Position numbers and translations under genes: made by a program. From Myotis daubentonii (Eukaryota > Chordata > Mammalia > Chiroptera > Vespertilionidae), in the NCBI RefSeq assembly GCF_963259705.1, contig NC_081861.1:70599623-70663622 (forward strand): a DNA stretch of 64,000 nt, given 5' to 3'. This document shows, in pieces, positions 1-11,394 of the stretch. Under the pieces are notes generated by a model. That model was not told the DNA's origin. It worked only from the letters and a program-made list of their open reading frames with translations, and searched no databases. Each line of letters begins with the position of its first letter. Position 1 is the first letter of the stretch.

Positions 1-1146
1 ACAGGAATTGCTGAAAATTTATTTCTCAGTGGAAGAACCTTTCATTCCCAATATAAATTACCAATCCCATTAAATGAAACTTCAATTTCTAGACTTGATA
101 TAAAGAGTGAAGTTGTTAAAACCATTAAAAAGGCCCAACTTCTCATTATTGATGAATGCACCATGGCATCCAGTCATGCTATAAACACCATAGACAGATT
201 ACTAAGAGAAATTATGAATTTGAATGTTGCATTTGGTGGGAAAGTTCTCCTTCTCAGAGGGGATTTTTGACAATGTCTCAATGTTGTGCCACATGCTATG
301 CAATTGGCCATAGTACAAATGAGTTTAAAGTACTGTAATATTTGGGGATGTTTCAGGCAGTTGTCTCTTAAAACAAATATGAGATCAGAGGATTCTGCTT
401 ATAGCGAATGGTTAGTAAAACTTATAAATAGCAAACTTAACAGCAGTTTTCATTTAGCAATGGATATTATTGAAATCCCCCATGAAATGATTTGTAATGT
501 ATCTATTATTGAAGTTACCTTTGGAAATAGTATATCTATATGTAATATTAAAAATATACCTAAACATGCGGTTCTTTGTGCTAAGAATGAGCATGTTCAT
601 AAATTAAATGAAGACATTTTGGATATACTTGATGGTATTTTCACACCTATTTGAGTGATTCTGTCAATTCAATGAATGATGCCGAAAAGGAAAATTTTCC
701 CTTCAAATTTCTTAATAGTATTACTCCTTCAGGAATGCTGTGTCATAAATTAAAATTGAAAGTAAGTGCAATCTTAATGCTACTGAGAAATATTAATAGT
801 AAATGGGGTCTCTGTAATGGTACTAGATTTATTATCAAAAGATTGTGACCTAACATAATCAAAGCTAAAGTATTAACAGGATCTGCAGAGGGAGAGGTTG
901 TTCTGATCCAAGAATTGATTTGTCCAGGTCTGACACTGGCCTCCCATTTAAATTAATACAGTTTCCCATGATGCCAGCATTTGCAATGACAATTAATAAA
1001 TCACAAGGACAAACTCTAGACAGAGTAGGAATATTCCTACCTAAACACGTTTTCGGACATAGTCAGTTATATGTTGCTTTCTCTCGAGTTTGAACAGCGT
1101 GTGATGTTAAAGTTAAAGTTGTAAATACTTCATCACAAGGGAACTA
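1..1146 (+). pseudogene. Helitron RepHel, Pif1-like helicase domain (broken)
   Basis: In intact elements this protein is a rolling-circle replicase fused to a SF1 helicase that unwinds DNA during transposition. Reading frame 1 from base 1 shows TGIAENLF and GRTFHS (after the Walker A region), then the Walker B-like LLIIDECTMA and FGGKVLLLRGDF. There a stop (bases 268-270) stands where the family's GDFRQ motif needs Arg. The frame continues to about 650 and shifts to SDSVNSMND and later LTPSGM-type sequence. It shifts again near 905 to DPRIDLSRSDTGLPFK, TINKSQGQTLDRVGIF (about 985-1040) and QLYVAFSRV (about 1063-1092). At least one nonsense change and two frame changes make it non-functional. 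The N-terminal Rep nuclease is off the window. The family assignment is firm and the exact subfamily is not. Confidence 0.85.
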
Positions 1147-1465
1147 AGCTAAGCACTTTGAAAGTATTTTTACTTTTAATGTGGTATACAGGGAGATATT
1201 AGAATAAGTTTAATCAATTTATCTGTCATTGCTTGTATCAATGTTGTTTTTATATCATGTTTTTGTTGTTTTTATATCTTTGTTGTTGTTATATCATGTT
1301 GTTGTTTATTTATTAATCAATTTATATATCATTTCATACACATTTTACTAATTTTCTTTCCTCTCTGACACTTCTATTATAGAGAAAGGGCTAATAGCAA
1401 TATTAAAATATTTCTTTTAATTAATTTCCTTTCAATATGCATGAGTCGGTGCACCAGGCCACTAG
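1..1465 (+). mobile_element. 3' part of a decayed autonomous Helitron (HeliBat type)
   Basis: The left window edge cuts this element. It carries the C-terminal helicase portion of a RepHel protein followed by about 300 bp of AT-rich 3' sequence. It ends in a GC-rich stem-like stretch (GGTGCACCAGGCCACTAG) and the CTAG terminus, followed by host T, which is the expected Helitron A^T insertion mark on the 3' side. It is the only Helitron in the window with transposase coding sequence; all others are nonautonomous. Known: HeliBat elements amplified in vespertilionid bats. The 5' end and Rep domain lie outside the window. Confidence 0.85.
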
Positions 1466-2094
1466 TAAATAATAATAAAATAGAACAATTTTAACAATAT
1501 ATGGTAATAAAAGTTATATGAGTGTGGTCTCTCTCTTTTACAAAGTACCTTATTGTGTTTTTTTGTTTTGTTTTGTTTAGAATATGTGTTTTAGGATAAT
1601 GTGCTTTTAAGAATATTGTATATTTTTATCCTTTGTAACTAAACAAATTGTCATTGAGAAATGTCCAAACCTGTAGAAAGTTTTTATAAGAATTTACTTG
1701 AGCCAAACTGATGACATGCCCCAAAGCAAGAGATCAGATGTTACAGAAAACGATAGTTTTGCAGCTTCTTTTATACCTTTGGAATTAAGTAGAAAACATA
1801 AGAAGATTACATGAAGGTGTGAGAGAGATACAGGATAGTTAGCAGATTATGTGCTCTCTTGAGTGTGGTTATGCTACCTTCCAGGGATCTGGAGAAGAGG
1901 ATTACATCAGCCATTTCAAAGGTGTGTTAACCTAGATTCAGGAGAACAATGGACAGGGCTTGCTTAAAAACATGTTACTTAAGAAGACATAAGCCTGAGG
2001 CGTGACTACCCACCATGACCCTTTAGTAATCTATGCTTAAATCATGGTGTGAAGTTACTTTTAGTCACTGAACTTTCTTTTTTTCATCCAGAAG

Positions 2095-2141
<47 letters not shown>

Positions 2142-2419
2142 CACAAACAAAAAAGCACAGATATCTATAGAAGAGATTAATGCCTTTCTACTAATTGATT
2201 AAAAAATTTGAATGTTCTCACACCCCTTGATCTTCCAACAACCCATGACTCTAATATTATGCTGTTATTTTGTATAATTTGACTCTAGGTAATTATGAAA
2301 GTAGTATTTTATTTTCATTTCTTTGTTATTGGCTATATGTTTCAGACAACAAACTTTATCAAGGTATTCAATCAATATTAATTTGAAAATCTCTTGCAAC
2401 ATCTCTTTTATTTCTCTTA
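1466..2419. other. No gene seen; AT-rich sequence
   Basis: About 950 bp with no coding signal on either strand. The stretch 1,660-2,060 has the look of an old interspersed repeat, but I cannot name its family. A CA microsatellite lies near its end. Confidence 0.5.
2097..2138. repeat. (CA)n microsatellite
   Basis: About 21 uninterrupted CA units. Confidence 0.95.
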
Positions 2420-2882
2420 CTAGAGGCCTGGTGCACAAAAATTTGTGCACTCGGGGGGAGGGTCCCTTAGCCCGGCCTGTGCCCTCTCGCACTCTGGGAC
2501 CCCTCGGAGGAAGACCACCTGTAGGCTTAAGCCCATTCCCTGGGAATTGGGCCTAAGCAGGCAGTCAGACATCCCTCTGGCAGCCCAGGAGCCCTCACGG
2601 GATGTCCATTTGCCAGCGGGGAGCAGGCCTAAGCTGCAGTCGGACATCCTTAGTGCTGCTAAGGAGGTGGGAGAGGCTCCCACCACCACCGCTGTACTGT
2701 CAGCTGTCAGCCTGGCTTGTGGCTAAGCAGAGCTCCCCCTGTGGGAGTGCACTGACAATCAGGGGGCAGCTCCTGCATTGAGCATCTGCCCCCTGGTGGT
2801 CAGTGTGTGTCATAGTGACCAGTCACTCCCAGTCATTCTGCTGTTTGGGTCAATTTGCATATTACCCTTTTATTATATAGGA
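2420..2882 (-). mobile_element. Nonautonomous Helitron, A type (3' half of a composite)
   Basis: On the minus strand it begins TCCTATATAATAAAAGGG at 2,882 and ends GGCCTCTAG at 2,420, next to host A at 2,419. It is GC-rich and non-coding; the open frames across it are artefacts of GC content. Its sequence is close to the A element at 34,461-34,923: both carry the phrases about a 'GGGGGCAGnnnCT' block and CACTGACCACCAGGGGGCAG. Its 5' end is not flanked by host T but by the repeat array of the B element (2,883-3,724), so the two form one composite insertion. Confidence 0.85.
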
Positions 2883-3425
2883 GTGCCTGACCAGCCTGGG
2901 TGAAGGGCTAATGGCTGTTTGCAGGCTGGCCATAGCCCATTCAGGGTGGGAGTCCCTCCTGGGGTGCCTGGCCAGCCTGAGTGAGCGGCTGATGGCTGTT
3001 TACAGGCTGGCTGGCCAAGCCCCCCAGCAGGGACCCTCACCCCATGAGTGGGTGGCCAGCCTGGGTGAGTGGTGATGGCTGTTTGCAGGCTGGCCACAGC
3101 CCCTTCAGGGTGGGGGTCCCTGCTGGGTTTCTTGGCTACCCTGGGTGAGAAGCTGATGGCTGTTTTCAGGCTGGCCAAGCCCCCCAGGGAGGACCCTCAC
3201 CCCATGAGGGTGTGGCCAACCTGGGTGAGTGGCTGATAGGTGTTTGCATGCTGGCCACAGCCACTCCAGGGTGGGGGGGCATGCTGGGTTGCCTGGCCAG
3301 TCTGGGTGAGGGGCTGAGGGCCGTTTTCAGGCTGGCTAAGTCCCCCAGTGGGAACCCTCACCCCATGAGAGTGTGGCCAGCCTGGGCGAGGGGCTGATGG
3401 CTGTTTGCAGGCTGGCCATGGCCCC
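2883..3425 (-). repeat. Tandem array inside B-type Helitron, period about 82-86 bp
   Basis: About six imperfect copies of a GC-rich unit recognisable by GGCCAGCCTGGGTGAG, GGCTGATGGCTGTTTGCAGG and CCCTCACCCCATGAG. No protein is conserved across units. Confidence 0.85.
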
Positions 3426-3724
3426 CAGCTACCCAAGCTCACAGTGGAGGCTGGCTGGAAGCAGGTATCTGGGATTTGTTTATCTTCTATAATTGAAACT
3501 TTGTTGCCATGAGTGGAGGCCACAGCCAGCTCAGGGAAGGCAGGAAGCTTGGCTTCCTCCATCTCCCAGGCAAGCAAGCCTCCTGCTTGCTCCAGCTCCT
3601 TGGATGCCAGCTGCCATCTTGATTAGGTTAATTTGCATATAGTTGCTCTTATTGGTTGGTGGGCGTGGTTTAGGGTGTAGCGAATGTATGGTCAATTAGC
3701 ATCTTTGTCTTTTATTAGTGTAGA
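2883..3724 (-). mobile_element. Nonautonomous Helitron, B type (5' half of a composite)
   Basis: Minus strand: it begins TCTACACTAATAAAAGAC at 3,724, preceded on the plus strand by host T at 3,725. It runs through a unique 300-bp part and then into a tandem array ending at the A element. Its own 3' terminus (GGCCTCTA) is missing here, because the array is truncated directly against the A element's TC. The same family occurs at 33,786-34,460 (plus) and 18,113-18,734 (minus). Confidence 0.8.
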
Positions 3725-4262
3725 TTATTTGATGAGATCTTCCAAAACTGTTTTAAGAGTATTTATGCTGAAAAGACTATTAAGCTGACTCTTGTACTTT
3801 TTGCAGATAATCTCTTTATATTTGGAAGTTTGTAGATTGTTCTTTTTGTTTTTTTATATTCTTTAATTTATCTAATTATGGGTTACTTTCTCCTCCTATT
3901 GTCTTCCTTTTTTCAATGTGACATTTTCCATCAATTTTTAGTTATGGGGTAATTTTATATATTATTTCATCTAACACATCTTTTTATCCATTTTATATTT
4001 TCTCCCCTGGGTCTCATTATTAAAAAGCATCGCATTCAGAAAGTATGGCTTCTGGAGCTTACAAATCTGAGATTGCCTTCTTGTTCTCCCATTTGCTAGC
4101 AAATTAGTTACTCTCTTTGTACCTCAGGTACTTTATCTAAAGGTGAATGATGATTAAAGATATGATCTCATAAGTTTGTTGTGTTAGCTTTTCTTGGCCC
4201 ATATTAAGCAGTTATATATGTATTTGCTATTGTTACCATTGTAATTAGTTAGTTATTAAAAA
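3725..4262. other. No gene seen; AT-rich spacer
   Basis: T-rich, low-complexity sequence between two Helitrons, with no coding or repeat family recognised. Confidence 0.5.
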
Positions 4263-4855
4263 CTAGGGGCCCGGTGCACGAAATTCGTGCACTGGGTGTG
4301 TGCAGGGGGGAGTGTCCCTCAGCCCAGCCTGCCCCCTCTCACATACTGGGAGCCCTCAGGCGTTGACCCCTATCACCCTCCAATCGCAGGATCGGCCCCT
4401 TGCCCAGGCCTGACGCCTCTGGCTGAGGCGTCCGGCCCGGGCAGCGGGACCCACAGCTGCAGCGGCCCCACGATCGTGGGCTTCGCTTTAGGCCCAGGCA
4501 AGGGACCCCTAGCTCCTGGGACTGCCAGCTTCGACTGTGCCCAGCTCCCATCGCTGGCTCCACCCCTACTTCCTGCTATCACTGGCCAGGGCGGAAAAGG
4601 CGCCTGATTCTCTGATCATGGCCCCAGGGCCGCCTTTGCCCTGCCCCCCAGCTCTTAGCTCCCCCCTGGGTTTCTGATCACTGTCAGTGGCAGGGGGCTT
4701 CTTCCTGCTTTCCCTTTCGCCTCCCTGCATTGTGCCTACATATGCAAATTAACTGCCAATCTTAGTTGGCAGTTAATTTGCATATAGCCCTGATTAGCCA
4801 ATGAAAAGGGTAGCGTCGTACGCCAATTACCATTTTTCTCTTTTATTAGTGTTGA
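4263..4855 (-). mobile_element. Nonautonomous Helitron (palindrome-bearing family)
   Basis: CTAG at 4,263-4,266 with host A at 4,262; the 5' TC falls at 4,854-4,855 with host T at 4,856, a complete A^T insertion. Minus-strand 5' end: TCAACACTAATAAAAGAG. It is the same family as the plus-strand copy at 45,858-46,942, sharing GGTAATTGGCGTACG, the octamer-bearing palindrome and a GC-rich 3' half. No coding potential. Confidence 0.88.
4741..4784. repeat. Perfect 19-bp inverted repeat with two octamer motifs
   Basis: Arms TATGCAAATTAACTGCCAA (4,741-4,759) and its exact reverse complement (4,766-4,784) flank a 6-bp loop. Each arm contains ATGCAAAT. The homologous site at about 45,932-46,040 has its core expanded. 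Confidence 0.9.
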
Positions 4856-6840
4856 TAGGAAGAAAGCAAAAGGGAGGCCAGACAATTTGAGCATGGCCAT
4901 CTCGGCAGCATCTCCAGGAAGTGGTAACTTTATACTCCCCAAGGAACAAGTAGTCAATTCTCTGCAGATCGCTGGGAGACTAGAAAGATTGATGCATAGT
5001 TAAGTTGGGATGATGTAGGGAAGATACTTCCCTGTCCGTCTACCATGAATTGACTAAAGGTGGTGGAGCCACTGCAAGTGTGTCAAAATCTTAGAAGGTT
5101 AAAATCCCCAGACAAAGGAATTTTCTCCAGCTTGATCCTCTGGCTTTGCTCTTGCTTCCTTGCACAAGCCCATGTTCCCTCCATAGCCATATGGCACTAG
5201 AAGCTGCATGCCCCATGGTCATATGGACCCCACATGCAATGGACTACAGCTGGGAACACAAGCTAAACTAGCCTTATGCTGGACTGGACTGGGCAAATAT
5301 GGAGTTGAAACTCTGAGCACTGGCTTTAATTCTGGTTTTGTTGAAGACACACTGGACTTTTTTCTTGGCCAGATGGAGAAATGGGACCTTGGAAACTGAA
5401 GGGTTTACTTTCACACAAATAAATACCACTCATTTTCCCAGGCAAGTCTCAGAAAATTACTTTTATCATGACATTGCAAGAAGCTCAATTCCACTGAAAA
5501 CACGTGAGGGTATGAAGAGCATTCCACTGATAGCACTATTATTCATCTAGTTTTTACCTTTTGTTTCCTTTTATTTATTTATTTTTTGCCATTTCTCTTT
5601 TCTTCTGGGAAAGTTTGTCAATCTTATTTCCCAACTCTCTACTTCATTTTGCATCTGTACTTATTTCAACAATTATATGTTTCATGGCTAAAATTTCTAC
5701 TTATTTATAAATTGTTGTTTTTATTTTCTATTGCTAAAATTTCCCTCTATACTTTTCAGTATGTTTATTACACCTATTATAAATTCAAATAACCATTTTA
5801 AATTATTAATATAATCTAAAATCTATTCTTCTTAAAGTATAATCTAATTTTCAACTAGTAGTTATCTTTTTCAGGTTTTTATTTTTGCTTGTGATACTTG
5901 TGTAAGCCTGAATGATAATGCACATTGTACAACAAAGGCTGGCCAGGCTCTGGTCTGTCATGCTAACCCTTACTCTAGTGGTAAACTCAAAGAGAAGGAA
6001 GTCTTGGGTCCCTAGAGTGAAGAGCCTAGAGTGCAGAAAAACATCTCTTGATCATTGCAGGCTTATATCTCACTCCAGGCGTTTTATGACAATGCGTAGC
6101 CTTTGGAATCAGAGGGGAAATCAGCATTTGGAGTAGGTATGCCCTATATCAGCAGTCTGAAAAAAATCAGTAGAACAAATCCATCCAAGACCTGACCTGG
6201 TTTTACCTATGCCCTTAGCTAAGAATTGTTTGTACATTTTAAATAAATGTTTTAAAAAGAGCAATATGTGATAGAGAACTGTGTGGATACCAAAACTTAA
6301 AGTATTTACTATATGGCCCATTACAAAAAAAGTGTCCTAACCTTTGCTTTAGATGATAATAATAATAAAAACCTGGGAGTTTAGAAAAGAAAGAGAGAGA
6401 GAGAAAAAAAAACCCTGCTAAAAGCTAATCAAATTCCGTGGAACAGAGCTTTTGCACTGTTTTACTGACATAGATGTCTTAATTAAGGGTATGAATCTTT
6501 GCCAATGAGTTTCATAGTAAAGGAGGTGTTGATTGACCCAAGGCAATGGCAGGAGAGATAAAAGAGCAAAAGTAAACTTTAAAAAATATATATTTGTACA
6601 CTCACCCCCCTGTACATATACACAAAAACACAAAACTTCCATAAATACAAAATGGATTTCATTTCCGTAGAAAGTTTTCAAAATTTGCATTTTTTCTTCC
6701 CAGGAAAATTTGTACAACCGTTTGAGTTATTTCTTCTAAGTTTCTCTTGAGAGTTTGAGACAGCAGTTTGTGCAAATTTACCTTCTTGGGAGGAACAGAA
6801 TTAAGAATGTTGATGTTTTTTCTTAATCATCTAAATCCTA
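4856..6840. other. No gene seen
   Basis: About 2 kb of moderately AT-rich sequence. Short open frames are not supported by any recognisable protein similarity. There is a simple (AAT)n/(GA)n run near 6,352-6,415. The stretch 5,000-5,550 may be an old LTR-like repeat, but I cannot place it. Confidence 0.45.
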
Positions 6841-6871
6841 TGTGTGTGTTTTTGTTGTTGTTGTTGTTGTT

Positions 6872-6902
<31 letters not shown>

Positions 6903-6937
6903 TTTGTTGTGGTGGTGTTTTTTTGTTTTGTTTTTGT
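6841..6937. repeat. (TG)n/(TTG)n low-complexity tract
   Basis: Runs of TTG and about 11 TG units followed by T-rich TTTTG repeats. Confidence 0.9.
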
Positions 6938-7527
6938 TTTGCTGTAGCACTAAAGATAATTGAAACAGATACTGTGCTTTTAAAAAAAGAGAGATTTTCC
7001 TACTTTCTACCAGGTTACTATTACAGAACAAAAAATCAATTGAGTAAATTTGAATATCTAATTAACTTTATTAAATTATTCATTAATCAGGCAGCATTCT
7101 ATCTAATAGAGAGGTGCTCCAAAAAGCTGTACACTGTAGAAGGTTTCATAGAGATAAAATTGGCAGAACAAGAAAGCTATTAGGAAAAACAAGAAAGAAA
7201 AAAGATTATTGTATAGAATGTTACTTATGGGAACTCAGGGATTTTATCAGGCAGATTGCTTCAGCTTCTTTGGGGGACGGAGAGGGCCCACATGAGAGAT
7301 TGCCTCATTGATACTGTCCAGAACATTTCAGACTGACAGATTAAGATTACATTCCTGAAGATATTTGAAATTACAGTTAGGTCAGGTGTTAAGTCTGGGT
7401 TTGGTGTCATGGGCTTTAGCACAAGTGAATCCATTTTGGGTCTGTGGATTTCTCTTCAACATTACCAACATAAATAATTAGAAGCAATCTGAACACCTTG
7501 TTAAGAACTTCAACATCTACCTGCTTG

Positions 7528-7702
7528 AGTTCTGTCACACTTCAACTGTGTGATCTTGGGCAAGTTACTTAAACAATTATCTATAAAATGGGAATAATAA
7601 TAGTAACTACTTCATTGGGTTGTCATAAGGATTAAATAAATGTTTGTAAGGTGCTAAAAATAGTGTTTGGCATATTGTAGATGCCAATAAAGTGTTTATT
7701 AA
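7528..7702 (+). repeat. MIR SINE
   Basis: Shows the conserved MIR core order: TGTGATCTTGGGCAAGTTAC, then ATAAAATGGGAATAATAATA, GGATTAAATAAATG, and a tail like TTGGCATATTGTAGATGCC. It is an ancient mammalian tRNA-derived SINE and is diverged. Confidence 0.85.
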
Positions 7703-8515
7703 ATAAGTACAATAAGGAAATTGTTTAAAAATTATGAAAGCTAGTATATTTATTATAATAATATAACATTGTATGTACTTAAAGGAAATTTGCAATTTAC
7801 TAAAGTATTAAAACTATATAACAACAATTATTCACCTTTTATATCTCATGGCACACATAAACTAATTACTAAAATTCTGTGGCACACCAAAAAATATATT
7901 TTTTGTCTATCTGACAAAGACAATAGATGTAATTTTGATTCATTCACACAAGATGGCTATTGTTTTATTGACTATTGCCATTTTTTATTTGACAATCTAA
8001 GGAAAAAGATGTCAGTGCCCCTGACTAGTCAGGTATAACGTGTTTTAACAATTTTTTGGCACACCAGTGTGCCTCTTGCAGCACACCTGTCTGCCTCAAC
8101 GTAGTGGTTGAAAATTTCTGCTGTTTAATCTTGCACGTAAAGAGTTTAGGTAAAGCAAAGTACATTGTGATGAACATTTATAATCTCATTTCCCCTTTTA
8201 CCACTCTTGCCTGGAAAACAGTAGCACCAGCGGGCAACCTCCGGGAAAGGAAGAAGGTGAAGGAGCAGCTCAGGTGGGAAGAAGTAGGTTCCTGCCACCA
8301 AAGGACTTCACCTGGGTGGAAGGGCCTGGGCAGGAACCTGACATAGAGCAGGGTCCTGCCCTAGGCTGACTAGATTCCAGGCTAAGTAAATCCTATTTGC
8401 TAAATAATTGCATTTTTCAGCTAAATGCCCACAAGTCATCAGTTACCGCCAAACTTAGGGTAAAGTGATATGAAAGAAGTGAAACAGATACAGAGAGAAA
8501 GTGACATAATATTGG
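7703..8515. other. No gene seen; possible old DNA-transposon remnant
   Basis: The recurring phrase GGCACACC (7,855, 7,883 and 8,061) suggests a decayed hAT-like nonautonomous element at about 7,840-8,130, but no terminal repeats or duplication could be fixed. There is a GC-richer patch at 8,217-8,385 of unknown origin. Confidence 0.3.
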
Positions 8516-8678
8516 GAGAAGAGAGGAGGGTGCCCGATTCCAGAGTGTGTCACCCAAGAACCACCCTCTCACAATCCAGGACCCCTCGGGGGATGTTGGA
8601 GAGCCAGTTTTGGGCCGATCCTCGCAGGTCAGATGGAGGGACCCCACCAGTGCACGAATCCAAGCACCGGGCCTCTAG
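8516..8678 (+). mobile_element. 3' fragment of a nonautonomous Helitron
   Basis: GC-rich, with typical HeliBat phrases (CTCTCACAATCCAGGACCCC) and the terminus GCACCGGGCCTCTAG ending at 8,678, followed by T. The left boundary is approximate; no 5' TCCTATATAATAAAAG end is present upstream. Confidence 0.75.
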
Positions 8679-9990
8679 TTAAGCTATATAAGGCTATAGT
8701 AATCAAAACAGCAAGGTACTGTCATAAAAGCAGACATATATGTCAATGGAACAGAATAGATATCTCAGAAACAAACCCACATCTTTATGGTCAATTAATA
8801 TTTGACAAAGGAGAAAAATCATACAATGGTGTGAAGACAGTCTATTCAAGAAATGGTCTTGAGAAAATTGGACAAATAAATGCAAAAACTAAAATTAGAC
8901 CACCTTCTTACATAATACACAAGAATAAATTCAAAATGGTTTAAGTACTTAAATGAAAGACTTAAAACTATAAATATTCTATATGTAAACATAGGCAGTA
9001 AAGTCTCAGATATTTCCTGTAGCGATATTTTTTCTGATATATATCTTTGGGTAAGGGGAACAAAGAACAAATAAACAAACGGGACTACATAAAACTAAAA
9101 AGTTTTTGCACAGCAAAGGAAACCATCAACTAAATTAAAAGACAACACACTGAGTGGAAGAACATATTTGCCAATAATACTTCGAATAAGGGATTAATAT
9201 CCAAAATTTATAAAGAACTCAACTCAGCACCAAAACAAAAACAAACAAAAAATTAACTAAAAATAATCCAATTAAGAAATGGCCAAAGTACCAAAATAGA
9301 CACTTCTCCAAAAAAGACATATAACCACTCACCCTTCAGAATAGCTACCATCAACAAATCAACAAATAACAAGTGAGGGTGAGGACGTGGATGTGGAGAA
9401 AAGTAAACTCTAGTACACTGCTGGTGGAAATGGAAATTGGTTCTGTCATTATGGAAAACAATATGGAGTTTCCTCAAAAAAATTAAATATGGAAATGCCA
9501 TTTGACCCAGTGATTCCACTTCTACGAATATATCCTAAGAAACCCGAAACATCAATCAGAAAGAATGTGTGCACCCTTATGTTCATAGCAGTACAATTTA
9601 CAATAGCTAAGATCTGGAAACAGCTCCAGTGTCCATCAGTAGGTGAGTGGATAAAGAAAGCTGTGGTACATTTATACTATGGAATACTATGTAGCAGTAA
9701 AAAAGAAGGGTCTCTTACCCTTTGATACAGCATATAGGGACCTGGAGAGTATTATGCTAAGTGAAATAAGCCAGTGTGAGAAATACAAATACCATGTCAT
9801 TTCACTTATATACAGAATTATTGAACAAAATAAACAGAATAGAAAAGCAAACAACAACAAAATAACCCAACAACAACAAATAGACACAGGCATCAATACG
9901 GTGATTGCCAGAGGGAGAGTGGAGACCATCAAATAAGAAAGCTCCGAAATAGACCTATGTACACACATATATATCTTTACATACAACATG
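8679..9990 (+). mobile_element. 5'-truncated LINE-1, ORF2 C-terminus and 3' UTR
   Basis: The sequence encodes decayed but recognisable L1 ORF2 C-terminal phrases: [20 protein letters not shown] near 8,700, then [15 protein letters not shown], and after frame changes [16 protein letters not shown] near 9,495 and LMFIAVQFTIAKIWKQ. Intact ORF2p is the endonuclease/reverse transcriptase that drives L1 retrotransposition; only its tail is here, with several frameshifts. The 5' break abuts the Helitron end at 8,678. The 3' boundary is approximate. Confidence 0.85.
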
Positions 9991-10029
9991 CAACAGAGCT
10001 GGCATTAGTGTTAATTGCATTATTTGACA

Positions 10030-10295
10030 ATGAGACAATGGTGTCAACAATTGGTCATCCATATTGAAAAATAAAATTAGTTCTCTGTCTAAAATCATAT
10101 ACAGAAAATCAGTTCCAGATGGAATAATGACTTACATCTATAAAGTTAAATTATAAAACGTTTTTAAAAATAGTTTTATGACCTTGTGATGGAGAAAACT
10201 TCATAATCAAGAAACAAAATAAGATAACCATAAAAGAAAAGTTAAGTAACTTTATCCTAATAATTAAGATAGAATTTTCTAAATGACAACCAGAA
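10030..10295 (+). mobile_element. Old LINE-1 (L1M-like) fragment
   Basis: Nucleotide phrases typical of old L1 ORF2 (CAATTGGTCATCCATATTG, AAATCAGTTCCAGATGGAAT, TTTTATGACCTTGTGATGG, AACCATAAAAGAAAAG) are in order but heavily diverged. Confidence 0.6.
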
Positions 10296-10384
10296 AGTAT
10301 ATATTTCCAACAAATTATCTGTCAAAGGTTTATTACCATTAATGTGTATATTATTTTTTCTAATTAACTCCAAAATTTATCCCT

Positions 10385-10720
10385 ACCTGGTCTTACCCCT
10401 TCTCCATTTGACCCTCTGCATTCTATCCTCTCACAGCAACCAGAATAGTGCTTTACAAATGTAAGTTAGATCACAGTTTCTGCTGTGACTCTGTAATTGC
10501 TTCCCATTTTAATCAGATTAAAAGGCTAAGTCCTATTAGCTCTTTTAACTTATCTCCTATTACTCTCCCTCCTTGCTTACTCCGCTTCCAGCCATACTGG
10601 GCTATTTTGCTCTTCCATGAACATGTCAGGTACATACTGCCTACTTGGATCCTTTATTTAACTGTTTCCTGTGACTGTAGTGTTTACCAATCAGGTATCC
10701 TCATGAAATTTCTTTTTATC
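10385..10720 (+). repeat. LINE-2 fragment
   Basis: Ordered matches to the L2 3' region: CAGCAACCAGAATAGTGCTT, TAGATCACAG, TAATTGCTTCCCATTTTAAT, CTCCCTCCTTGCTTACTCCG, CAGCCATACTGGG, TTCCATGAACATGTCAGGTA. An ancient repeat. Confidence 0.75.
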
Positions 10721-10841
10721 CTAGAGGTCTTTGGTCATACAACACCTTAATGCAAGGTACCTTTATCAACTTATTTTAAATTATACACATTTCTTTCCCA
10801 GCACATTCATCTTACCTTGCTATTTTTTTCTACAACACTTC

Positions 10842-11247
10842 ATGTATTTGCTAAGGCTGACATAACCAAATACCATAAACTGAATGACTTAATAAACAGA
10901 AATTTATTTTCTCAGCTCTGGAAGCTGAAGTCCAAGATCAAAGTGTTAGCATTTGTGGTTTTTCCTGAGACCTCTGTTCTTAGCTTCTGTATGGCTACTT
11001 ATTGCTGTGTCCTCCATGGTCTTTCCTCTATTAATATGCACTCCTAGTGTCTGTGTGTCCTAATCATCTCTTCTTCTAAGATAATCAGTCATATTGGATT
11101 AGAATCGACCCTAACAACTTCATTTTAAGTTAATGACCTCTTTAAAGGCCCTATCTCCAAATACAGTCATGTTCTGAGATACTAAAGGTTAGGACTTCAA
11201 CATACAAATTTGAGAGGGGACACAATTGAGTTCATAACAAGCACTAT
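10842..11247 (-). repeat. MaLR-class LTR (MLT1-like)
   Basis: In reverse orientation it has the MaLR LTR layout: a start-side phrase with GACACAATTGAGTTCATAAC, TTTGGAGATAGGGCC, TTGATCTTGGACTTC, and an AAATAAATTTCTG-type polyadenylation region. Orientation is minus. The family is ancient; the subfamily is not determined. Confidence 0.7.
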
Positions 11248-11394
11248 CATTTCACAACATGAAATGTGTTTATTATATAGATATTTTTGTATTTTATCAC
11301 ATTAGAATAAAACACAATGTTTTCCTTCTGTTTTGTTCTCTGAAGTGTCCTAAGTACCCACTTCAATGCCTAAAATACACAATAAATGTTTGCT

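Noticed and set aside
2883..3425. CRISPR-like or satellite array
   Set aside because: Units are adjacent and diverged with no spacers; they belong to a Helitron in a mammalian genome.
6831..7183. Open frame with poly-Val/Cys translation
   Set aside because: It is a translated TG/TTG microsatellite.
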